Assembly: GCF_034113385.1 (NCBI RefSeq)
Contig: NZ_JAXEXL010000014.1
Coordinates: 1 to 64,000, forward strand
DNA: 64,000 nt
Reading direction: 5' to 3'
Source of the DNA: Atopobium sp034113385
GTDB taxonomy: Bacteria > Actinomycetota > Coriobacteriia > Coriobacteriales > Atopobiaceae
Below are positions 40,362 to 48,903 of the stretch, piece by piece. The stretch's first letter is position 1. Each line of letters opens with the position of its first letter. Below the pieces are notes generated by a model. The model was not told the origin of the DNA. It did not search any database and saw only the letters and a list, made by a program, of their open reading frames with translations. The position numbers were made by a program, and so were the translations under genes.

Positions 40362-41552
40362 CTACAACAAGTGAAGCACACCGCGTACCAAACGTTCAAA
40401 ATCATCCGCGTGTTTCTCGGCTTGAATACGAATGGTCTCATGATTAACGGTGGGGTCACCTGCGTCATTGGTAGCAAGGGTGAGGCCAAGCACGTTCATG
40501 CCCAGTGCATGAGCCATAATAACCTCACACACAGTAGACATGCCCACGTAGCTTACGCCAAAACTACGCAGCATGGCTACTTCTGCTGCAGTTTCAAAAC
40601 TAGGACCAAGCGTACCTGCGTAAACACCTTCTTGCAGCTTGATACCCAAATCTTTTGCAACGCCTTGAGCCAAGGAACGCAAATAGAAAGAATACGCGTC
40701 TTGCACACCTACAAAAGGGGTATCGAGGTCACGCAACATGTCCTTATCGGCAAGAGGATTTGCACCAGTAAGATTGATGTGGTCTGTCAAAACGCCCAAA
40801 CCGGGAGTAGCATTACCATCAATCACGCCTGTAGCACAAGCAAAGATAATATCCTTGCAGCCCAAACGGTGTGCATGACGTACGAGCGATACAACCTCAG
40901 CTGCACTATATCCCTGATATAGATGGATTCTGCCAGGATAAACCACAACGGGCACACCATCCACAGTGCCAACAGTTGCCTCAAACTTATGGCCACTTAC
41001 TGGCTCTGCCGACATAGGAAAGCCGTCAATATCGTGATAATCAATACGACGAACAGGTGCTACCAAACTCGCCAGATGGCCAAGGCCCGTACCTAAAACA
41101 ATGGCAACTGGGTGCTCGACCGAAGGCTTAACATCTTCCAGCATTTCTTCTGTAACCACGCACATCCCCTCCCGTTTTAGTAGTTGAGTAAATATTCCAT
41201 CACCTAAAACCAAATTGCCCGTAAAACTTCCGTCAAAGACCCTATCTACTCCGCAAGAGGGACTTTTTGCTTTAAGGACAGCAATGGTAGGCTCAAAATC
41301 CTTTGTGCGTAAAAGTTCCTGCTGTGCGCCATCTACAAACTCTTGGGTAACATCGGTACCATCCTTGTATACCACGCAAGTTCCTTGTTGTTCTGCTGGA
41401 GGACGTGGCACGGGTAACTGTGCAGCAATCTCTGGACAGACGGTAAGTTTATCGAGCTTGTTAGCAAAGTCTACTACCGCGTTACAGTACTTTGCTCCCC
41501 CATCATACCGGCAAGCCACGCCCAATAAACACTTGCTAATAAGCGCACGCAT
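40362..41552 (-). CDS. TudS-like (DUF523) domain fused to purine nucleoside phosphorylase
   Basis: 396 residues in two parts. Residues 1-135 form a DUF523 domain, the family of the [4Fe-4S] thiouracil desulfidase TudS. Its three conserved cysteines are visible at Cys8 and Cys14 (SKCLLGVACRYDG) and Cys100 (KSPSCGVDRVFDG). Residues about 145-396 form a purine nucleoside phosphorylase with VAIVLGTGLGHLASLV, VYPGRIHLYQGYSAAEVV and the later EVAMLRSFGVSYVGMSTVCEVIMA. Phosphorylases split nucleosides to base and ribose-1-phosphate; TudS removes sulfur from thiobases. One polypeptide could thus salvage thionucleosides (inference). It is a single gene beside tRNA-Thr, and no partner gene is evident. 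Confidence 0.92.
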   Translation of the reverse strand: MRALISKCLLGVACRYDGGAKYCNAVVDFANKLDKLTVCPEIAAQLPVPRPPAEQQGTCVVYKDGTDVTQEFVDGAQQELLRTKDFEPTIAVLKAKSPSCGVDRVFDGSFTGNLVLGDGIFTQLLKREGMCVVTEEMLEDVKPSVEHPVAIVLGTGLGHLASLVAPVRRIDYHDIDGFPMSAEPVSGHKFEATVGTVDGVPVVVYPGRIHLYQGYSAAEVVSLVRHAHRLGCKDIIFACATGVIDGNATPGLGVLTDHINLTGANPLADKDMLRDLDTPFVGVQDAYSFYLRSLAQGVAKDLGIKLQEGVYAGTLGPSFETAAEVAMLRSFGVSYVGMSTVCEVIMAHALGMNVLGLTLATNDAGDPTVNHETIRIQAEKHADDFERLVRGVLHLL

Positions 41553-41635
41553 GTCCTGCTCCTTGAACTTCTCGCCCTTTGATACACAAATGCCTTTTGA
41601 TGCTCAAATGGTACTACAGACAATATGAGCAGGAC

Positions 41636-41670
41636 ATAAAAAAGAGACGGAAACCAAGGTTCCCGTCTCT
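41636..41670 (-). terminator. Rho-independent terminator of the SurA-like gene
   Basis: AGAGACGG (41643-41650) pairs with CCGTCTCT (41663-41670), extended by AACC/GGTT inside, and is followed on the minus strand by TTTTTT. It lies 54 nt after the stop codon. Confidence 0.92.
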
Positions 41671-41723
41671 GTTGTGCACATAATGCGTGCCGCGCAAAAC
41701 GCTTAGTATGATAAAACCTGCAC

Positions 41724-42584
41724 TTAGGAAGCGAGCGAATTTACCTGGATGGAAGCCTTAGAAAGACGCTCGTTTACATACTTGGTCCACTTAGCATTAA
41801 TGTTGGAAGACTCGGTAGAGTACTTCTGGTAAGCAACATAGTAAGCAGCTTGTGCCTGCGCGTAGGTTGCAGAATCTGCACTGAACTTCTCGTTTTTAAG
41901 AGCAGCGTAGTATGCGCCATCTGTCTTGGCCCAATCGCCCTTGTTGGCATCCCATTCGTCGCCCAACAAATCAATGATGTACTTAGCATACTCTGCAGAA
42001 GCAGTTGCCGTATTGCCATCCTTAGGAGCAGTGGGAGCAGTAGGGGCGGTGAGATTGTTTGCACCTATAACCTTCGCGCGAAGCTTCTTTACGCCTGCAG
42101 ATTGCTTAACAAGCTTCTTTACCTGATCCTCGGTCATAGAATACTGAGTTGCCAAGGTCTTAAAGTCACTGCTTTTCAAAGTGGACTCTGCAAAAGCCTT
42201 GACATCATCATCGGTAACCTTGATGCCCTCTTTTTCTACCGCCTGTGCAAGCACCTTATTACGAGCAACAGAAAGCACGCTATCTGCGGAAGGAGCATTA
42301 TACTCGCCCTTATCATTCTTGGCAGCAGTAAGGGAGGTAGTTGCCTCAATTGCATCACGAGCAGTAATCTTCTCAGTCTTACCCTCATAGGTCATGGTAC
42401 CTACGGTGGTATCCAAGTCCTTCTCGGTCAACGTAGTCTTACCACTGGCAGAACCGATAGAACCAAAAGCAAAGTGACCAACTACGCCACCAAGTACAAG
42501 AGCAATTACAATTGCAATGACGCACACTGGCATAGAAACAGATTTCTTTGCAAGTGCAGGAGTCTTCTTTTCAAGCTCTGTCAT
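41724..42584 (-). CDS. SurA_N-like membrane-anchored foldase-type protein
   Basis: 286 residues from the ATG at 42582-42584, chosen because AAAGG is 7 nt upstream; earlier ATGs overlap the site. A basic N-tail and one membrane helix (about 19-42, PVCVIAIVIALVLGGVVGHF) anchor it outside the cell. The region about 95-175 resembles the helical chaperone domain of SurA/PrsA (SVLSVARNKVLAQAVEKEGI, then VTDDDVKAFAEST). No parvulin proline isomerase signature is visible, and the C-terminal third is Ala/Tyr/Lys-rich. It likely assists folding of exported proteins. It is a single gene with a good terminator. Confidence 0.8.
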   Translation of the reverse strand: MTELEKKTPALAKKSVSMPVCVIAIVIALVLGGVVGHFAFGSIGSASGKTTLTEKDLDTTVGTMTYEGKTEKITARDAIEATTSLTAAKNDKGEYNAPSADSVLSVARNKVLAQAVEKEGIKVTDDDVKAFAESTLKSSDFKTLATQYSMTEDQVKKLVKQSAGVKKLRAKVIGANNLTAPTAPTAPKDGNTATASAEYAKYIIDLLGDEWDANKGDWAKTDGAYYAALKNEKFSADSATYAQAQAAYYVAYQKYSTESSNINAKWTKYVNERLSKASIQVNSLAS

Positions 42585-42704
42585 ACACATACCTTTCATT
42601 AGAACTCGTGCATAGAGATGTTACTCAGTGCATAAGCCTAACACGATAGCTACACTGTGTTGTGTAGCTCCAATGAACATCTATCTATCGAGAATAACCT
42701 CTAT

Positions 42705-43397
42705 TTAATCCTCTTTAGGCTTAAGCTTACCTGTCTTTTTCTTTGTATCAGCCTTAGGAGATTTTGCATTTTTGCCGGTAGATTTACCTGAGGCAGCTGC
42801 AGACTTGGTAGTTTTAGCAGCTTTTGCGGGCGTTCGCTTTGCAGCATCAATAATATTTTCCGAGAAGGACTGGATGTAGCCACGAGCAGATTGTGCATCA
42901 AATGACACGCGGTCTATAAGAGCGCTGCGCACATCATCTGCAAGCTCTCCCTGAGCAAACTCAAGCAAGCAGGTCAACATGTCACGATACTCTGCGTCTC
43001 CATGAAAACACTGAATGGCCTCATCCAACAAGGGCCATGCTTTCTGAGAGCGCTCTGCAGAAGTTGCACCCACACGCGTAAGCATACGAAAAGCGGAAAG
43101 ACGCACGGTAGAAGATGCTTCGTCAAATAAAGACTCCTCGGCACCAGCAAAAGCACCGGCTACCTCATCAGGATTCTGAGCACATAGGATGGATAAGGCA
43201 TCCAACACCTCCCAGCGGGTTTGCGCCTCTGGAACGTGTAAGGCTTCTACGAGCACGTCCACGTGCCTAGACACAGCAGAGCTATCCTGCCTTGTAGCTG
43301 TAGCCAATGCATGAGCTGCTTCCTGACGCTCGCGGCGCACAGAACCAGAAAGCGTAGCAACAAGCTGCTCAATCTGCTCGGACGAAACATTAGACAT
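42705..43397 (-). CDS. HEAT-repeat protein with Lys-rich tail
   Basis: 230 residues. The first 180 are helical repeats of HEAT type (RRERQEAAHALATATRQDSS, TRWEVLDALSILCAQNPDEV, TVRLSAFRMLTRVGATSAER). The tail (about 185-230) is Lys/Ala/Thr/Ser-rich and histone-like. HEAT arrays act as protein-binding scaffolds; the basic tail could bind nucleic acid. It is 64 bp downstream of an NYN-LOTUS gene, so co-expression and an RNA-related role are possible (inference). No known specific family. Confidence 0.8.
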   Translation of the reverse strand: MSNVSSEQIEQLVATLSGSVRRERQEAAHALATATRQDSSAVSRHVDVLVEALHVPEAQTRWEVLDALSILCAQNPDEVAGAFAGAEESLFDEASSTVRLSAFRMLTRVGATSAERSQKAWPLLDEAIQCFHGDAEYRDMLTCLLEFAQGELADDVRSALIDRVSFDAQSARGYIQSFSENIIDAAKRTPAKAAKTTKSAAASGKSTGKNAKSPKADTKKKTGKLKPKED

Positions 43398-43461
43398 ACA
43401 AATCCCCTTACAAGCTTATATCCAGCATCACCATGGGTAGGCTGCCCTACGTGCACGCGTC

Positions 43462-44238
43462 CTACTCGCAAAAACCGTCTATGACAGCTGTCCCACTCTT
43501 TTGGTCGGTATGAATTTTAATAAAACCATAAGAGCTTGCCTCATTAAGAAGTTTGGTAAAACTACGATATCCATAACTGCGCTCCGAGAATTGCGGGCGC
43601 TTACGACGCATAGTGCTCTTAAGTTGCGATGCAAAAATAGCAGAATCACTTTCTGACTGCACGGCATCAATAGTCTCAAATAACAGCTGATAGCACTCGT
43701 GTTTCTCGGCAGGAACCTTAGCGGTAAAATCAGGAATGCGCCCTGCACTCATAATATCCTCGTAGTATATGAACTCATCGCAGTTTTCTGCCAATAATGA
43801 GCTGGTAGAAGCCTTCATACCTACGCCAATTACCTGCTTGCCAAACTCTTTAAGTTTAGACACCAATGGAGAAAAGTCCGAGTCGCCCGATAAAATAGCA
43901 AACGTGTCAATATGCTCACGGTTTAGGCACATCTCTACGGCATCCACAGCCAAACGAATATCTGCAGAGTTTTTGCCGGTATACGCACGATCAGGAATCT
44001 CGATAAGTTCAATGCCGAGTTCATGCAAGGGTGTTATGGCAGTATCAAAGCGCTGCCAATCACAGTAGGCGCGCTTCACCACAATCCTGCCCTTATCAAC
44101 CAAGCGCTCGAAAATACGCTTAACCTCGGGAGCAGGACCGGGTTCCTGATGGCCGTTACGCTTACGTTTACCTGTACCAAGCGCTAGGTTTTCATAATCA
44201 ATAAACACAGCCATAGAGCTTTGAGTTACATCATTCAC
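43462..44238 (-). CDS. NYN domain protein with LOTUS (OST-HTH) domain, LabA/DUF88 type
   Basis: 258 residues starting at GTG, with AAGGA 11 nt upstream. Residues about 8-165 form an NYN/PIN-like nuclease domain with the acidic residues in AVFIDYENLA, NSADIRLAVDAVEMC and FAILSGDSDFSPLV. Residues about 180-258 are a LOTUS-type winged helix (LKSTMRRKRPQFSERSYGYR, then FTKLLNEASSYGFI). The bacterial family is thought to bind and cut RNA; LOTUS domains bind structured (G-quadruplex) RNA. It is preceded by a 163-residue membrane protein gene with 8 nt between them. Confidence 0.9.
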   Translation of the reverse strand: MNDVTQSSMAVFIDYENLALGTGKRKRNGHQEPGPAPEVKRIFERLVDKGRIVVKRAYCDWQRFDTAITPLHELGIELIEIPDRAYTGKNSADIRLAVDAVEMCLNREHIDTFAILSGDSDFSPLVSKLKEFGKQVIGVGMKASTSSLLAENCDEFIYYEDIMSAGRIPDFTAKVPAEKHECYQLLFETIDAVQSESDSAIFASQLKSTMRRKRPQFSERSYGYRSFTKLLNEASSYGFIKIHTDQKSGTAVIDGFCE

Positions 44239-44246
44239 AAAAAGGC

Positions 44247-44738
44247 TTATCCTTTCTTAGAGGTTTGAGCGTCATGAGCATTGCTATGAGTAGGTTGCTG
44301 CACGCTCATAAGTTCAGGCTCGGGGCCCTTACCCTCTTTCCACTCACGCCGTGCTTTTCTGCGAGCATCCGCATGAGCATCCTGTGCTGCAGCTACATGA
44401 CGCTTATTAGTATTAAAAAACTTGTCCACAAATTTCCAGGGACCGATGGACTCCCCAAAGGCAATCTTAAAACCAGCCATACCTCCAGCAATCATGCCAA
44501 AAGTAAAAGCAGCCAAGGTAGTCCATCCCGTTGCCCATACAATACCAGACAGCGCAATGCCCGCCACAAACCATGCAATGTTTGCCAAGAGGTAATCCCG
44601 GCGAGTAACCAGCTTGTAGCCATATGACTCAGCAAGGTGCTCACCTAAAACCGTGCCAAAAACAAAGAGCACTAAGGCAACTATGGCAACACCAAAACTG
44701 ATATTGCTACCTGCGGCCTGCTGTAAAGAATCGCCCAC
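44247..44738 (-). CDS. Membrane protein, unknown function
   Basis: 163 residues starting at GTG with AGGAG 9 nt upstream. Three hydrophobic segments are visible: about 13-35 (ISFGVAIVALVLFVFGTVLG), about 50-70 (LANIAWFVAGIALSGIVWAT) and about 72-95 (LAAFTFGMIAGGMAGFKIAF). A basic, helical, soluble C-terminal tail of about 60 residues (KFFNTNKRHVAAAQDAHADA...) follows, rich in Arg/Lys. I do not recognise the family. It lies between the dehydrogenase (11 nt after it) and the NYN gene (8 nt before it), so all three probably share one transcript. Confidence 0.8.
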   Translation of the reverse strand: MGDSLQQAAGSNISFGVAIVALVLFVFGTVLGEHLAESYGYKLVTRRDYLLANIAWFVAGIALSGIVWATGWTTLAAFTFGMIAGGMAGFKIAFGESIGPWKFVDKFFNTNKRHVAAAQDAHADARRKARREWKEGKGPEPELMSVQQPTHSNAHDAQTSKKG

Positions 44739-44749
44739 GTTACAAACTC

Positions 44750-45805
44750 CTAGTGATGGTGGTGATGACAGTGTGTCCCCTGTGCATGCTCGTGATTACA
44801 GCCACATTCATGACCTGCATCGTGATTATGCTCATGGGCATGACCACAGCCACATTCCTCATGGGGATTATCTTCATCCACTATATCTAAGACAGACCAA
44901 TCCAAGCCAGCGGCAGCGGCTTGTGCTTCTTCTGCATACAGTAAGGCAAGTGCCTGTGTGCCCAAACGAGCACCGTTAATCTGACAAAGAAGATCATACA
45001 AGGTGTAGGCAGTCTCTACCCCAGGAAGAGCAAGGTCCATATCCTGACCTTCTGCCAAAGCCAAAGAAAGATCTTTACGCATGTGCTCATTAAAGAACCC
45101 AGGACGATAATCACCCTTGGCGGCCTTAGGACCAAGCTCAGTAAGCGCACGAGAAGAACCCATGCCGCTGCCAACCATTTGTAGCACTTGAGATGCATCT
45201 AAGCCGCTCTGCTGAGCCAGTGCCAAAGCATCTGCCATACCAACCATGCACGAAGCAAGGGACACCTGATTACATAGCTTTGCAGCTTGACCCTTGCCAG
45301 CACCGCCAAAATAAAAAATCTTATTGGTAAAGGTTTTTAGAACGGGTGCTACAAAAGCAGCATCTGCCTCAGAAATACCTGCAATAGCAGTAAGCGTACC
45401 AGCTTCTGCACCAGCCTGGCCACCAGTAACAGGACAGTCAAAAGCATGCATACCTAACACTTCTGCTGCATCATGAATATCGCGAGCCAAGCCAGGAGCA
45501 GAGGTGGTAAGATCCACCAACCATGCGCCTTGTTGAGCAACTTTGAGCAAACCATCATTTGCTAGATACACATCTTCTACGTCAGTGGGATACCCAAGCA
45601 TGGTAAAGACTACATCCGCCTTAGCAGCAGCTTCTGCAAAAGAAGATGCCCACGTAGCACCACGGTCGATCAGACCTTGTGCTTTGTCCTTACTACGGTT
45701 ATACACAGTCAGGCTATACCCTGCATCCAGAATATGACCTGCAATAGGCGCGCCCATAATTCCAGTACCAATAAAAGCAACATGCTCAATCTTTGAATGT
45801 GCCAT
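44750..45805 (-). CDS. 3-hydroxyisobutyrate dehydrogenase family enzyme with His/Cys-rich tail
   Basis: 351 residues from the ATG at 45803-45805, with AGCAGG upstream; the longer frame adds 32 Cys/Trp-rich residues with no site. It has the Rossmann motif FIGTGIMGAPIAGHILDAGY, substrate loop DCPVTGGQAGAEAGTL, and catalytic Lys in GKGQAAKLCNQ. This matches beta-hydroxyacid dehydrogenases (GarR/HIBADH family), which oxidise or reduce 3-hydroxyacids with NAD(P). After residue about 310 comes a roughly 40-residue tail with about 16 His and 5 Cys, ending in five consecutive His. That tail is not part of the family fold and likely binds Ni, Zn or Co. Substrate unknown. Confidence 0.92.
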   Translation of the reverse strand: MAHSKIEHVAFIGTGIMGAPIAGHILDAGYSLTVYNRSKDKAQGLIDRGATWASSFAEAAAKADVVFTMLGYPTDVEDVYLANDGLLKVAQQGAWLVDLTTSAPGLARDIHDAAEVLGMHAFDCPVTGGQAGAEAGTLTAIAGISEADAAFVAPVLKTFTNKIFYFGGAGKGQAAKLCNQVSLASCMVGMADALALAQQSGLDASQVLQMVGSGMGSSRALTELGPKAAKGDYRPGFFNEHMRKDLSLALAEGQDMDLALPGVETAYTLYDLLCQINGARLGTQALALLYAEEAQAAAAGLDWSVLDIVDEDNPHEECGCGHAHEHNHDAGHECGCNHEHAQGTHCHHHHH

Positions 45806-45907
45806 ATACCTGCTCTTCTCTACCAATGCATGCTCGTAGCTACTCCGCCAACAGTATGAGCAATGCTTACTCCACAATGACTGGTTGCGAGTATCTACCA
45901 ACCAACG

Positions 45908-46912
45908 TTACTTTGAGTTCTTAATCTTGCGCGCAATACGATCTGTCAGTGAGATCTTCTCGCGGCGATCCCCACCCCAAAAAACAAGTGCCACCATGCC
46001 TGGCCCCACATGAGAACCAATAACAGGGCCAATTTGACTACGAATAATTACTACATCTTCGCAGCCAGGCTCCTTGCGGATTTCCTTCTCGAGCCAATCG
46101 CCGTCCTTCTCGGAATCCGAGGTAGCAATAGCAATGGGGAGTGAAGAATCATGTGAGTAGTTTTCTTTAAAATCCTTAATGATGGCGCGCAAGGCTTTTT
46201 TACGACCACGACACATGCCGCGTAGCGTCAAAGAACCGTTGAGGTCATAAGAAAGCTCAGGCTTAATATCCAGCTTGCCACCCACCTGAGCTGCAGCCGG
46301 AGGAATACGACCACCAGCAGCCAAGGCACTAAAACTATCCAGCGTAAAATAGCCTTGAATAAAATAGCGAGCGTCACAAGCCCAGTCATACAACTCACGA
46401 GCAGAAAGACCATTGCCTGCCAGACGCACTACCTCAATAGACAAGAGCTCTGCTGCAGCAGATGGACACAAGTTATCCAACACGTATAGCTCAAAGTCTG
46501 GATAGTTCTCTTTAACCATAGCGGCGGCCTGCCGCGCAGCATCAATGCTGGACGACAGACCACCAGTTAGTCCCATATACAGCGTTGGCAGACCATTTTG
46601 AGCTGCCTTAGTAAACACTTCCAAGTAGCGTCCAGGCGTTACGGCCGAAGTTGTTGCGCGAGCTCCTTTACGCATGCGGTCATAAAACTCATGGGCCGTC
46701 ATAGACTTCCAGCTACCGTCAAAGTGCTCGACACCATCTATAACGTAGGGAAACTCAATAACCTCTACACCCAATTGGTTGACTACATCAGGATCAAAGT
46801 CTGCACACGAATCTACAATGATGTGACAGGTCCTATGCGCATGGAAACGCTCAATATCATCACCCGCCAAGTCCATAATGGAGCCGGACGATGCCTCGGA
46901 AGAACTACTCAT
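45908..46912 (-). CDS. DegV family fatty-acid-binding protein
   Basis: 334 residues. The DegV fold is indicated by HIIVDSCADFDPDVVNQLGVEVIEFP near the N-terminus, the fatty-acid-contact segment ATTSAVTPGRYLEVF, and GLTGGLSSSIDAARQAA. A C-terminal GPVIGSHVGPGMVALVFWG completes it. In Gram-positive bacteria such proteins deliver fatty acids to the FakA kinase; no fakA is nearby. The N-terminus has a Ser/Glu extension of about 25 residues. Its ATG overlaps the hpf stop region by 8 bp (GAGGATGTAAATG), so the two genes are coupled. Confidence 0.93.
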   Translation of the reverse strand: MSSSSEASSGSIMDLAGDDIERFHAHRTCHIIVDSCADFDPDVVNQLGVEVIEFPYVIDGVEHFDGSWKSMTAHEFYDRMRKGARATTSAVTPGRYLEVFTKAAQNGLPTLYMGLTGGLSSSIDAARQAAAMVKENYPDFELYVLDNLCPSAAAELLSIEVVRLAGNGLSARELYDWACDARYFIQGYFTLDSFSALAAGGRIPPAAAQVGGKLDIKPELSYDLNGSLTLRGMCRGRKKALRAIIKDFKENYSHDSSLPIAIATSDSEKDGDWLEKEIRKEPGCEDVVIIRSQIGPVIGSHVGPGMVALVFWGGDRREKISLTDRIARKIKNSK

Positions 46913-47477
46913 TTACATCCTCAATCTTAGGCTTAATAATGCCGTATCCGCCATTATGACGACGATACACCACGTTGATAAGACCTGTAGTTGCATTCTC
47001 AAAAACATAGAAATCATGACCGATAAGGTCAGTTTGCACCAATGCCTCTTCTTCAGTCATAGGAGACAAATCAATGACCTTCTCGCGAACTAGCTCATCA
47101 TCCTCAGGTTCCAGCAGCTCCGATAAATCAGAAACCTGAGGCTCTACATTAGGAGCAGCAGTGCGCTGACGACGATCAATGACGCGCGTCTTATACTTGC
47201 GAAGTTGACGGGCAACCTTATTTGCAGCCTCATCAACTGCAACATACATATCGGTAGATGAAGCTACCACGCGCACGACGTTATCACGAACAAAAACTGT
47301 TACTTCTACCGATTGGGAATTGGGATTAGAAGGATTTTTATCTACACGCAAAACAACGTCACAAGACATTGGAGAAATATCAAAAACCTTAAGGGCATCA
47401 CCAATCTTTTCTACTACTGCTTCATGTAAAGCATCAGTAACCGTGGTCTTACGCCCAGATACCTTGATATCGACCAT
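46905..47477 (-). CDS. hpf: Ribosome hibernation-promoting factor, long form
   Basis: 190 residues. The N-terminal domain (about 1-100, VDIKVSGRKTTVTDALHEAV, then KKI-type helix and the RVVASSTDMYVAVDEAANKV block) binds the 30S decoding region. A linker follows. The C-terminal domain (about 133-188, VIDLSPMTEEEALVQTDLIG, HDFYVFENATTGLINVVYRR) drives 100S ribosome dimerisation. It stores inactive ribosomes under stress. RBS AAGGAGG is optimal. A terminator-like hairpin with a T-run lies in its leader, 17 nt before the RBS, and may act as an attenuator. It is followed by degV in the same operon. Confidence 0.97.
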   Translation of the reverse strand: MVDIKVSGRKTTVTDALHEAVVEKIGDALKVFDISPMSCDVVLRVDKNPSNPNSQSVEVTVFVRDNVVRVVASSTDMYVAVDEAANKVARQLRKYKTRVIDRRQRTAAPNVEPQVSDLSELLEPEDDELVREKVIDLSPMTEEEALVQTDLIGHDFYVFENATTGLINVVYRRHNGGYGIIKPKIEDVNE

Positions 47478-47495
47478 AATGTACCTCCTTGCTTG

Positions 47496-47523
47496 TAAAA
47501 AATGCTTACTCGGATGTAAGCAT
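47496..47523 (-). promoter_or_regulatory. Terminator-like hairpin in hpf leader
   Basis: ATGCTTAC (47502-47509) pairs with GTAAGCAT (47516-47523), 6-nt loop, followed on the minus strand by TTTTTAC and then the hpf ribosome site. It has the form of an intrinsic terminator placed between promoter and gene. Confidence 0.6.
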
Positions 47524-47618
47524 CTTCTTACTTGAGACGTACCCTAAATATGTGTTGATGTTTCACCTATTTTGGCATAAATACGCCTACGGACCCTATC
47601 GGTATGCGACAGGCATAT

Positions 47619-47648
47619 TTGGTACAATTTAGTATACGTTAGTATACA
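47619..47648 (+). promoter_or_regulatory. Promoter of AAA ATPase gene with tandem TTAGTATAC
   Basis: TTGGTA (47619-47624), an 18-nt spacer and TATACA (47643-47648) lie about 60 nt before the start. The spacer and -10 include TTAGTATAC twice, 10-11 bp apart, so on one helix face; this could be an operator. Confidence 0.5.
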
Positions 47649-47708
47649 TTGACACACGTACCGTTTTTATAGCGCAGTTTTTACACCGTCTTGTTAGGAA
47701 AAGCTCTT

Positions 47709-48827
47709 ATGGTACCCAATCCTTTTAAACCTACTGCTGGCAAACGACCTCCTGTGCTAATTGGCCGCGATGCCATGATTGAAGATTTTGAAGAAGGGCT
47801 CGATAACGGCGCTGGTGCACCCGGCCGGCTGATGCTGCTCACTGGCAACCGTGGTTGTGGCAAGACGGTGCTCCTTCGTGAACTGCAGCATATTGCACTG
47901 GAACGAGGATGGAAGGTGATTTCTGATACGGCCTCACCTGGCCTCTGTAACCGCTTAGCGGAAGCGCTCAGGAGCAGCAAACCACGTGTCACCGCAATGG
48001 AGATTGGTCCGAGTTTTGGTCGCCTCTCGGTTGAGGCGGCACGAGCCAAAGGCGAAACGTTACGTGAGTTGGTAAACACCCGACTTGCCTCCATGGCTTC
48101 GGGCAAAGGATTGCTTATCACGATTGATGAGGCACAGGCATCCTCTATCGAGGAACTTGCAACACTTGCCGTACTCTATCAGCAGATTCTTGGCGACCAA
48201 GAAGCAACGGGCCTTCCTGACGATAAACAGCGGGGCCTCGCCCTTGTGTTTGCTGCTCTACCCAGCATGGTGGACGACCTACTTGAAGAGAACAGCATAA
48301 CGTTTTTACGCCGTGCTCAGCAGCGAACACTTGGCATGGTGCCGCAACCAGAGGTGCGCGATGCGTATCGCCAAACCATCAAAGCATCTGGTTTGGAAAT
48401 TGCATATGAGGTTGCCGAGTATGCAGCTCAAAAAAGCATGGGACATCCCTACATGGTTCAGCTAGTGGGATACTACATGTGGCGCGCAGCAGCACGGCGC
48501 AAAGCCTCAGCAATTACATTCAGCGATGTTGAACTTGGTTATAAAGATGCAGTGTCAGAGTTTTTTGAGGCTGTTGACGCACCGCTTTACTACAGCTTAC
48601 GCAGCCCTCAACGCCTATTTATTGAGGCAATGGCACACGACGGACAAAAGCCATCTCAAATGGCAGACATCGTCAAACGCTGCAAGCATACACAAAGCTG
48701 GGCAAGCAAATACCGCGCCAGCTTAATACGCGAACGCGTCATTGAGCCGGCAGGCTATGGGCTGGTGCGCTTTGCCGTACCTTTACTGGACGAGTACATT
48801 CGCGAGAAAATCTTCTGGCACGACTAA
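47709..48827 (+). CDS. AAA-type ATPase with C-terminal winged helix
   Basis: 372 residues from the ATG at 47709, which has AGGAAAAG 8 nt upstream; a TTG six codons earlier reads through that site. Walker A LLTGNRGCGKT (about 45-55), Walker B LLITIDEAQ, and a sensor-1-like ALVFAALPSM suggest an ORC/Cdc6- or STAND-like ATP-binding protein. The C-terminal 90 residues (LRSPQRLFIEAMAHDGQKPS..., RASLIRERVIEPAGYG) form a winged helix that could bind DNA. It is GC-richer than the neighbours and lies opposite to the surrounding genes, suggesting transfer. Function unknown. Confidence 0.85.
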   Translation: MVPNPFKPTAGKRPPVLIGRDAMIEDFEEGLDNGAGAPGRLMLLTGNRGCGKTVLLRELQHIALERGWKVISDTASPGLCNRLAEALRSSKPRVTAMEIGPSFGRLSVEAARAKGETLRELVNTRLASMASGKGLLITIDEAQASSIEELATLAVLYQQILGDQEATGLPDDKQRGLALVFAALPSMVDDLLEENSITFLRRAQQRTLGMVPQPEVRDAYRQTIKASGLEIAYEVAEYAAQKSMGHPYMVQLVGYYMWRAAARRKASAITFSDVELGYKDAVSEFFEAVDAPLYYSLRSPQRLFIEAMAHDGQKPSQMADIVKRCKHTQSWASKYRASLIRERVIEPAGYGLVRFAVPLLDEYIREKIFWHD

Positions 48828-48903
48828 AACAAGACATACCCGCGCGAGCGCAAAAGCAAGTTCCTAAAACGGCACAAGGCGCTATTTTTGTTAAACCAAC
48901 ATG

